Below, piece after piece: positions 6,989 to 11,864 of a stretch of DNA of 11,864 nucleotides. The first letter of the stretch is position 1. Every line of letters begins with the position of its first letter. The stretch is from JACNFS01 sp964582065 (GTDB lineage: Bacteria; Chloroflexota; Dehalococcoidia; GIF9; UBA5629), in the NCBI GenBank assembly GCA_964582065.1, contig CAZOQG010000057.1, forward strand, positions 1 to 11,864, in the 5' to 3' direction. Both the position numbers and the translations under genes were made by a program. Under the pieces are notes generated by a model. It ran no database searches. It saw only the letters and a list, made by a program, of their open reading frames with translations, and was not told where the DNA came from.

Positions 6989-7813
6989 ATGTGTGAATTA
7001 TGCGAGAAATATGGAGAAGGAGGGCGATGGTATCTGAACCCGCTGAACTATGCCCGGCCTATCTACAGAAAAGGCACGGGAGGAGAACAAAGGGACGAAA
7101 TGGTTTTGGCAGAGCTTCGGGGAGCTACCAGCCTAAAATCGATAATCGATCTGAAGGATGACCCGCCAGCCTACGAAAAGGCGAAGGCAGAATACGAACC
7201 ATTCTTGCAGATGGCGGTTTGCCAGGTTGTTTCACTGGAGGATGCCAAGAAAATGGCTGAGATGACTCAGATGACCAAGATTGATTGCCTCTGCAGGAGA
7301 GCCGCCCGGGCTACACTGGAAGATGGCAAGCAGCGCCCGCGTTCCTGCATGGGAGTAGGCGTTGCCATGTTCCGCTGGGAGGAATGGCCTGAGAGATACA
7401 AGGGGGGCGTGGAGTTCATCTCCAGCGAGGAGGCGAAAAAGAATATCGAGTACTGGCACAAGCGGGGAATGGTGATAACCATAATGACTTTTGGTACACC
7501 CTATATCGGAGGCATATGTCTTTGTGACTATCCGGATTGTATGGTAATAAGGGCAGTTGTCGATTACGATGTGAAGAACTGGTTGCTCAAAGGACATGAA
7601 GTGGCCAAGGTGAACTACGACGAGTGCACGGGATGTGGCACTTGCGCGCAACGGTGCCAGTTCGGTGCCATAAAAATGGAGGTTACCACGAAAAAGGCCA
7701 ATATTGACCTGACCCGCTGCTTCGGCTGCGGAGCATGTGCCTACTCCTGCACTCAGGAGGCTATAAGCATGGTCGATCGCACAAAGTTCCCAGCCCTGAA
7801 GGAGGTATGGTAG
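6989..7813 (+). CDS. Multi-cluster 4Fe-4S binding protein with C-terminal ferredoxin domain
   Basis: A predicted cytoplasmic electron-transfer protein of 274 aa. The C-terminal domain is a classic bis-[4Fe-4S] ferredoxin: C213-x2-C216-x2-C219-x3-C223 and C244-x2-C247-x2-C250-x3-C254. The N-terminal 200 residues hold nine more Cys: C2 and C5, C78, C100-x-C102, C120, and C177-x-C179-x4-C184. The C-x-C-R ... C-M-x-x-G ... G-I-C-x-C-x4-C pattern is, as I recall, recurrent in a family of anaerobe ferredoxin-like proteins and may bind another Fe-S centre. That is inference. No signal peptide or membrane span is visible. AGGAGG (6978-6983) precedes the ATG closely. The stop lies one base before the next start, so this gene and the 80-aa ferredoxin are coupled. 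The protein could be an electron donor, acceptor or maturation factor for the coupled genes; the partner enzyme is not identifiable. Confidence 0.85.
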   Translation: MCELCEKYGEGGRWYLNPLNYARPIYRKGTGGEQRDEMVLAELRGATSLKSIIDLKDDPPAYEKAKAEYEPFLQMAVCQVVSLEDAKKMAEMTQMTKIDCLCRRAARATLEDGKQRPRSCMGVGVAMFRWEEWPERYKGGVEFISSEEAKKNIEYWHKRGMVITIMTFGTPYIGGICLCDYPDCMVIRAVVDYDVKNWLLKGHEVAKVNYDECTGCGTCAQRCQFGAIKMEVTTKKANIDLTRCFGCGACAYSCTQEAISMVDRTKFPALKEVW

Positions 7814-7814
7814 G

Positions 7815-8057
7815 ATGATGCCCATCATTGAGATAGATAAGAAGAAATGCATAACCCCTTTCGAGTGCAAGAAGTGCCTCCAGATTTGCCCCCAGGCCGT
7901 TCTTGTCGTCACTCCTACCAAGGTTGAGCGCTTCAAGGAAACCGACCCCGAGAATTATGAGGTCACGGCGGTTTACCGGGATAAATGCGTAGTATGCATG
8001 GACTGCGTCAAAGTCTGTCCCACCGGAGCGATAAGAGTAAAGGCAGGAGGCGACTAG
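7815..8057 (+). CDS. Small bis-4Fe-4S ferredoxin with atypical first motif
   Basis: An 80-aa soluble ferredoxin. The second site is canonical, C58-x2-C61-x2-C64-x3-C68-Pro. The first is C12-x5-C18-x2-C21-x3-C25-Pro, with five residues instead of two between the first two Cys. Two [4Fe-4S] clusters remain likely, but the first would have an altered loop and perhaps an altered potential. A 32-residue insert between the sites (26-57) is longer than in clostridial ferredoxins. The ribosome site AAGGAGGT (7799-7806) lies inside the end of the preceding gene, and ATG 7815 and ATG 7818 are both usable starts. The stop at 8055-8057 directly abuts the next ATG, so all three genes of this set should be translated together. 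Confidence 0.88.
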   Translation: MMPIIEIDKKKCITPFECKKCLQICPQAVLVVTPTKVERFKETDPENYEVTAVYRDKCVVCMDCVKVCPTGAIRVKAGGD

Positions 8058-8600
8058 ATGGAAGAACATGAATTTAACCTGGATCAGGAAATGCTGGTTG
8101 AGCTCTCAGTCGAATTCGATGCTGCAAAATTTCTCACGTCACTGGGACTGAAGGACTCGAAGAATATTGAGGGCGCAAGTGCTGCCTTTGAGAAATACGG
8201 GAGGGATCTAGCGCGCCGGAGTATCGAAAAAGGAGAGCAAAGGACTGACAGAGTCTACGAGGTCATGAAGCAAGTCATAGAAAAAACGGGTGAAATGAAG
8301 TTCCCCGTGATTCCGCAAAGATTCGTTGAGATTGCATACTTGAGCATTCAGCCCATCAAGAGGTTACGGGTCCTTGCCAATAGCCCGAAGGTCCTGTCCT
8401 ATAGACTTAATGGTTGCAGTGTCTACGATGCTGTAGCCAAGGAGCATGGAGAGGAGGCAGCAAAGAAGATGGTATGCAAATCAGCCTGCTTTGGGCTGAT
8501 AGACGAGATCTTCTCTCACTTCGACCTTGATATCGAGTCCTCTTTGCAAGCTAGCATGGCAGGCGATGGGAAGTGCCAGTTCAAGATTGAGAAGAGGTGA
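8058..8600 (+). CDS. Uncharacterised 180-aa protein, ATC-hydrolase-like or V4R-like C-terminus
   Basis: I do not recognise the family with confidence. The protein is soluble, with an alpha-helical charged N-terminal half and four Cys, all in the C-terminal third: C120, C140, C144 and C173. The end, with C-x3-C (140-144), a hydrophobic helix, and a GDGKCQFKIEK strand (169-179), recalls the C-terminal end of L-2-amino-thiazoline-4-carboxylate hydrolase-like and V4R (4-vinyl reductase) small-ligand domains, where a Gly-Asp-x-x-Cys-x-Phe strand closes the fold. That is a resemblance by eye only. It has no intergenic gap to the ferredoxin upstream (the start abuts its stop), which ties it to the Fe-S proteins as a partner or sensor. 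A Cys-based metal or cofactor site is possible. A 270-base gap follows, so it probably ends the transcriptional unit. Confidence 0.75.
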   Translation: MEEHEFNLDQEMLVELSVEFDAAKFLTSLGLKDSKNIEGASAAFEKYGRDLARRSIEKGEQRTDRVYEVMKQVIEKTGEMKFPVIPQRFVEIAYLSIQPIKRLRVLANSPKVLSYRLNGCSVYDAVAKEHGEEAAKKMVCKSACFGLIDEIFSHFDLDIESSLQASMAGDGKCQFKIEKR

Positions 8601-8656
8601 CCAAACCGCCGGACAGAAAAGCCGCAAGGCACTAGTGAACTAGGAGGTCTGGCCAG

Positions 8657-8755
8657 TTGGCAGAACTTCACAAACCACAAGCCGGACGTTGGAAGTGCGG
8701 GTGTACTAATCGCCCACAGCGACAGGAAGAACCAGAGTGGCGAAACAGATACTGA
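8657..8755 (+). other. Possible 32-codon ORF, open beyond an in-frame TGA
   Basis: A TTG at 8657 follows AGGAGG (8642-8647) at nine bases and opens 32 codons, with a Trp-Lys-Cys-Gly-Cys motif recalling rubredoxin-like metal sites. It ends at TGA 8753-8755. The same frame then stays open through the 21-base repeat, reading for example WPYQKLKWEIPVKAR, into the crotonase start. It could be a short gene, a pseudogene broken by a nonsense change, or chance. I see no selenocysteine insertion hairpin that would support recoding of the TGA. The protein family is unknown. Confidence 0.25.
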
Positions 8756-8827
8756 AGAAGATGGCAAGATATTCCCCATGTAGGTCGCATACGCGTGGAA
8801 AATGGGCGGGCATGGCCTTATCAGAAA

Positions 8828-8848
8828 TTGAAATGGGAAATCCCGGTT
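8828..8848. promoter_or_regulatory. Repeated element, copy 2, upstream of crotonase
   Basis: TTGAAATGGG, two bases AA, then ATCCCGGTT match the element at 6852-6872 in 19 of 21 positions, in the same orientation and at a similar place, 22 bases before the crotonase ATG and just before its AAAGGAGGT ribosome site. The centre forms a small dyad, GGGA-AA-TCCC. About 25 bases upstream of the core are also loosely similar between the copies. A common operator for the Fe-S set and the crotonase set is the favoured reading. Confidence 0.45.
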
Positions 8849-8870
8849 AAGGCGAGGAAAGGAGGTATTC

Positions 8871-9665
8871 ATGGTTTATCAAGACATCATCTACACAAAG
8901 GAGAAAGGTATTGGCACCATGACTTTGAACCGCCCCGCCAAAGGCAATGCTTATACTCGGAACATGTGCGATGAGATAGTGGCGGCGATCGAGGAAGTCA
9001 AAAAGGATGGTGAAGTTAGAGTATTGGTGATTAAGGGTGCTGGACGACATTTCTGTGCCGGGTATGATCTTGATGGCTTTCCGCCCTCTCCTGAAGAGAG
9101 GCACCCCTTACTTTCGGTGACCGAGGAGCGGGAGGGGTTTCACAAAATAGTGCGCAGCTTACGCGGGTTGGATAAACCGGCGATTGCTTCTGTTAACGGG
9201 GCGGCGATGGCGGCAGGGTTTGTTTTGGCTTTGGCATGTGATTTCAGAATAGCTTCAGAGAAGGGCAGGTTCGGAGATGCCAGCGTAAGGTTTGGCTTTG
9301 CCTCTGATGAAGGGCTTACCTACTTTCTGCCTCGAATAGTGGGTATAGCCAAGGCAGCGGAGGTGATTCTCCTCGGTGAGACTCTGGACGCCGACAACGC
9401 TTTGCGCCTGGGCCTGGTAACTAAAGTTGTGCCCGAGGGCGAACTAGAAAAGGCCACCCAAGAGCTGGCGACTCGACTGGCTGAAGGTTCTCCCATCGCT
9501 TTGAGGTTGTCTAAGCGGGCTGTTTACAGTCATGCCGAAACTGACCTTGACACAGCCCTTGAAGATATAGCTCTGGCCGCTCAGATAGCTAACGAAACGG
9601 AAGATGCTATCGAAGGAGTCAAGGCTTTCAGGGAGAAGAGGTTACCCGTATTCAGGGGAAGGTAA
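8871..9665 (+). CDS. Enoyl-CoA hydratase/isomerase (crotonase) family protein with non-canonical active site
   Basis: A 264-aa crotonase-fold protein acting on an acyl-CoA in the cytoplasm. The CoA/oxyanion-hole segments are present: GRHFCAGYDL (58-67) and KPAIASVNGAAMAAG (102-116), followed by LALACDFRIA (119-128) and a C-terminal helical domain ending near residue 260. Both catalytic glutamates of classic enoyl-CoA hydratase are missing. The position equivalent to rat Glu144 is Val118, and that of Glu164 is Ser138 (FGDAS in place of FGQPE). Instead, Asp146-Glu147 occur in SDEG before a Tyr-Phe-Leu-Pro-Arg segment, at the place where isomerases of the PaaG type carry an acidic residue. An isomerase, hydrolase or decarboxylase activity is therefore more likely than simple hydration. 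AAAGGAGGT gives a strong ribosome site. The FAD oxidoreductase follows after 27 bases, implying a shared transcript. Family certain, reaction not. Confidence 0.9.
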   Translation: MVYQDIIYTKEKGIGTMTLNRPAKGNAYTRNMCDEIVAAIEEVKKDGEVRVLVIKGAGRHFCAGYDLDGFPPSPEERHPLLSVTEEREGFHKIVRSLRGLDKPAIASVNGAAMAAGFVLALACDFRIASEKGRFGDASVRFGFASDEGLTYFLPRIVGIAKAAEVILLGETLDADNALRLGLVTKVVPEGELEKATQELATRLAEGSPIALRLSKRAVYSHAETDLDTALEDIALAAQIANETEDAIEGVKAFREKRLPVFRGR

Positions 9666-9692
9666 TTCTCTAAAGGAGGAGGTTTTCTCAGG

Positions 9693-10859
9693 ATGGAATA
9701 TGATGTAGTTGTGGTCGGTTGTGGCCCGGCGGGAGCCATGGCAGCACGAGCAGCGGCATCGCTGGGAGCACGGACGTTGATGGTTGATAAGAAAACAAAC
9801 ATCGGCTCCCCGTCTCACTGTACTGGCGGTGCTGGCGGACTATGGGCATATGCAAAGCGGCTTAAATTGGAGATTGACCCAAAAGTAGTGGCCCAGGAGG
9901 TCAAGAAATTTGTGGTGTACTCGCCGTCGGGAAAAGCTACCCCCGAACTGGCTGTTCAGTGTACTAATGTTAACCGGGAGCTTTTTGATCGCCACTTGGT
10001 CAAAGAGGCGATTAAGGTGGGTGCTGATATAATGCTTAACACGCGGGTGATTGGGCTTATTCAAGAAGATGGTGTGGTAAAAGGCGCCATTGCCCGCAGT
10101 GAGGGGGCGGTAATCAAGATTGGTGCCAGAGTTGTTATCGGTGCCGATAAGGGTAGTATTGTGGCTCGCTCGGCGGGACTGGGCGAACCCACCGAGCCCA
10201 TTGTTTTCTACGGCTACGAGTTCTTTGGGGTGGAAGGTCAGGACCCGGAAATCTTTTACACTTACTTCGGCAATAGCTTTGCTCCGGGGGCTCATGCCGT
10301 TCATGCAGCCCGAGGCAAGGATATTGCTTATCTCGGCACGGGAGCCCCTCCGGCACTTCTTGGCGAGGGCCGCTCTTTGAGAACATTGTTCAAAGAACTG
10401 TTAAAGCATCCTGTGGTGAGCGAGTTCTTCAAGAACGCCAAGCCGGTGGCCTTGCAAAGCGGGCCCGCCTGGGTTGGCGGGCCTATGGAGAAGACGGCTG
10501 CCGCAGGGGTCATTCTTGCCGGGGATGCCGCTGGACAGCTATGGGCTGCTCAGGGTGGTGGCATTACTCCGGCTATGACCTGTGGTAACTTCGCCGGCGA
10601 GGTCGCTGCCAAAGCGGCTCTCGAAGGTGATGTGTCTGAAAATAGGCTGAAGGAATATGAAGAGAGATGGCGAAGCACCATCGGCAGGAGTTTATTCGAC
10701 CATATCAAGGCCAAGAAACTACTCGATAAAATAATCAGCTCTGACATGCTCATTGAGAAAGCCGTTCAGGAGATAGGTCTGGAGTTGGTCGGTATTTATG
10801 TATACGCGACCGAAGAATACCGCAAGCCCGTGGAAGAATGGCTTAGGGGCAAGGTGTGA
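9693..10859 (+). CDS. Geranylgeranyl reductase-family FAD-dependent oxidoreductase
   Basis: A 388-aa flavoprotein of the geranylgeranyl reductase / FixC-like superfamily, which reduces isolated double bonds or passes electrons between ferredoxin/ETF and other carriers. The N-terminal Rossmann site is VVVVGCGPAGAMAARA (5-20), with Asp32 at the end of the second strand positioned to contact the FAD ribose. The family's Cys-Thr-Gly-Gly stretch is at 43-46, the GAD-Gly-Ser motif at 150-155 in KGSIVARSAG, and the second FAD-binding motif GVILAGDAAG at 272-281, followed by GGGITPAMTCG (288-298). No membrane span is obvious. AGGAGG lies 13 bases before the ATG. A dedicated ferredoxin follows after 13 bases, a common pairing that suggests ferredoxin as electron donor. 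Neighbours on both sides point to a CoA-thioester or lipid substrate; lipid-isoprenoid reduction is the alternative. Confidence 0.88.
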   Translation: MEYDVVVVGCGPAGAMAARAAASLGARTLMVDKKTNIGSPSHCTGGAGGLWAYAKRLKLEIDPKVVAQEVKKFVVYSPSGKATPELAVQCTNVNRELFDRHLVKEAIKVGADIMLNTRVIGLIQEDGVVKGAIARSEGAVIKIGARVVIGADKGSIVARSAGLGEPTEPIVFYGYEFFGVEGQDPEIFYTYFGNSFAPGAHAVHAARGKDIAYLGTGAPPALLGEGRSLRTLFKELLKHPVVSEFFKNAKPVALQSGPAWVGGPMEKTAAAGVILAGDAAGQLWAAQGGGITPAMTCGNFAGEVAAKAALEGDVSENRLKEYEERWRSTIGRSLFDHIKAKKLLDKIISSDMLIEKAVQEIGLELVGIYVYATEEYRKPVEEWLRGKV

Positions 10860-10872
10860 AGGGGGTTTGTCA

Positions 10873-11064
10873 ATGGCTGAGATAACTATAGATTTGAGTC
10901 TATGCGTCGGCTGCGGCGGCTGCAACATTTTTTGTCCTTATGGGATTCTGGACCTGGGCGATGGGCAGGCGGTGGTGGTAATGGAACTATTGGAGAATTG
11001 TAATGAATGTGGGGCATGTGAGGAAGGATGCCCAGAGAAAGCCATAAAGGTAAGAACAGCCTAG
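10873..11064 (+). CDS. Small bis-4Fe-4S ferredoxin, partner of the FAD oxidoreductase
   Basis: A 63-aa ferredoxin with two canonical sites: C11-x2-C14-x2-C17-x3-C21-Pro and C43-x2-C46-x2-C49-x3-C53-Pro. The start is ATG 10873. A longer frame from 10798 would overlap the oxidoreductase, and only 10873 has a GAAGGGGG ribosome site at suitable spacing and the usual short beta-strand before the first Cys. The gap to the oxidoreductase is 13 bases. It most likely carries low-potential electrons to or from that flavoprotein, in the manner of FixX with FixC, though the sequence is a generic clostridial-type ferredoxin. The next gene has its own promoter, so this gene probably ends its operon. Confidence 0.92.
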   Translation: MAEITIDLSLCVGCGGCNIFCPYGILDLGDGQAVVVMELLENCNECGACEEGCPEKAIKVRTA

Positions 11065-11162
11065 TTCTATGATGTTGGTCGGTTTTCATAGTAGATGGGG
11101 GGTCAGAGTTTCAGGAAACCTTTCATGAGGTGTCACTAACGATATGAACGGGTTTCGTGACG

Positions 11163-11191
11163 TTGACACAGAAAAAAGCATGTTCTAAAAT
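11163..11191 (+). promoter_or_regulatory. Near-consensus sigma-70 promoter
   Basis: TTGACA (11163-11168, a six-of-six match) and TAAAAT (11186-11191, five of six) are separated by exactly 17 bases. Transcription would start near 11198, giving a leader of about 40 bases before the ATG at 11238, with a GGGAGGT ribosome site in it. Upstream, GTTTC-AG-GAAAC (11108-11119) is a short palindrome that could be an operator, but it is about 44 bases from the -35. This is by far the best promoter match in the window. Confidence 0.7.
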
Positions 11192-11237
11192 TGACGTGAT
11201 TCGGCATCAGGAATGAAATGAAGGGAGGTCAACGGCG

Positions 11238-11864
11238 ATGAAGGTTCTGGGCGTTGTGGCAAGCCACAGGTTTTTGGGAAATACGGAGATACTGGTGAAG
11301 GAAGCGTTGATGGGGGCTGAGGAACAAGGGGCTGAAGTTGAGATAATGAGATGGACGGACTACGAGATACTGCCCTGCGAAGGGCTGGCGACGTGCCTGT
11401 TTGGCGGGACGGGATGCAAACTCAGGGGCAAGGATGACCACAACTACTTGCTGGAAAAGCTTGAGCAGTGCGATGGTCTCGTCTTCGGCGCCCCTTGCTA
11501 CCTGCTGGAAGTGCCGGCAATCGTGAGGCGGTTCATCGACCGTCTGTTCGTGCTGATGACCAGGCCTCCCAAGACGAGGGGCAAGCCGGCAGCCATCATC
11601 ATTCCCTATGCCACACGGGGATGGACAAGCTACGCTATGCTTCAGCCAAACCTCATGCTCCTTCAACTGGGAATGAATGTCGTCGACCGTGCGCTAATTC
11701 ACATTCAGGGCATGAGCCAGTCGGCGGACGACCAAAGACTGCTAGACAGAGCGCGCAACATCGGGATTGAAGTAGCGACAGCAATCAAAACGGGGGACAC
11801 CACCTATCGGGGCGAGCCCGGGATATGCCCTGTCTGCCATGACCGTAACATCCGCATTCTCAAG
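11238..11864 (+). CDS. NADPH-dependent FMN reductase / flavodoxin-like flavoprotein, 3'-partial
   Basis: The frame is open from ATG 11238 to the window edge (209 codons), with no stop reached. The fold is that of NADPH-dependent FMN reductases and iron-sulfur flavoproteins. An FMN phosphate loop SHRFLGNTE lies at 9-17, a LVFGAPCYLLEVPAIVRRFI strand-helix unit at 81-100, and the Asp-Arg-Leu that follows is typical. Cys are at 47, 53 and 60. In iron-sulfur flavoproteins this loop has C-x2-C-x2-C; here the middle position is Leu50, so cluster binding there is doubtful. A second pair, C197-x2-C200-His, near the visible end may hold a metal. GGGAGGT precedes the ATG and a near-consensus promoter lies upstream, so the gene begins a new unit. 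It probably shuttles electrons between NAD(P)H or ferredoxin and another redox partner. Confidence 0.85.
   Translation, partial: MKVLGVVASHRFLGNTEILVKEALMGAEEQGAEVEIMRWTDYEILPCEGLATCLFGGTGCKLRGKDDHNYLLEKLEQCDGLVFGAPCYLLEVPAIVRRFIDRLFVLMTRPPKTRGKPAAIIIPYATRGWTSYAMLQPNLMLLQLGMNVVDRALIHIQGMSQSADDQRLLDRARNIGIEVATAIKTGDTTYRGEPGICPVCHDRNIRILK

Noticed and set aside
7232..7936. 234-aa minus-strand open frame opposite the Fe-S genes
   Set aside because: It is antisense to two ferredoxin-type genes with clear cluster motifs, has no recognisable domain and no good ribosome site. It is a by-product of the codon bias of the + strand.
8753..8755. In-frame TGA as a selenocysteine codon
   Set aside because: No plausible SECIS hairpin was seen immediately downstream, and the ORF itself is unproven.
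10798..10872. Upstream extension of the 63-aa ferredoxin to an 88-aa product
   Set aside because: The extension overlaps the FAD oxidoreductase gene in another frame and lacks a ribosome site, and the ATG at 10873 has one.

Overview
The window reads as part of a chromosome (or metagenomic contig) of an anaerobic bacterium of moderate GC content. Every confident gene is on the + strand. The gene set is a Liv-type ABC transporter, an acyl-CoA synthetase, a crotonase, several bis-[4Fe-4S] ferredoxins and two flavoprotein families. This suits a strict anaerobe that lives on carboxylic acids through CoA thioesters, such as Desulfobacterota or Dehalococcoidia-like Chloroflexota. The Cys-Ala-Ala-Pro-Glu-Pro-rich lipoprotein linker leans slightly to the latter. 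The taxonomy is inference from gene style; no 16S or other marker is present.

Region 1 (1-6189) is an uptake and activation operon: the 3' part of an AMP-forming acyl-CoA synthetase, permeases livH and livM, a lipoprotein substrate-binding protein and the ATPase livF. The second ATPase, livG, is not in the window and probably lies upstream. A dispersed repeat sits between the ligase and livH. A seven-codon leader ORF with a perfect Shine-Dalgarno sequence precedes the binding protein, and a perfect 12-bp hairpin separates it from livF. A ligase inside a Liv operon suggests that the cargo is an organic acid rather than an amino acid. A candidate terminator follows livF.

Region 2 (6190-6888) is about 700 bases without a convincing gene, possibly a graveyard of decayed coding sequence. 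Its right end carries an operator-like dyad followed by a 22-codon signal-peptide-like ORF.

Region 3 (6989-8600) is a tightly coupled three-gene set: a 274-aa multi-cluster Fe-S protein, an 80-aa ferredoxin with an unusual first cluster motif, and a 180-aa protein of uncertain family. A 270-base gap follows, ending in a second near-identical copy (19 of 21 bases) of the dyad element.

Region 4 (8871-11064) holds a crotonase lacking both classical catalytic glutamates, a geranylgeranyl-reductase-family FAD oxidoreductase and a 63-aa bis-cluster ferredoxin. Region 5 starts with a near-consensus sigma-70 promoter (11163-11191) driving an NADPH-dependent FMN-reductase-type flavoprotein that runs off the window.

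Taken together the window could encode import, CoA activation and reductive or isomerising processing of an unusual acid, with electrons delivered through ferredoxins and flavins. The shared element upstream of regions 3 and 4 suggests co-regulation. The individual family calls are mostly solid; the integrated pathway is a hypothesis.
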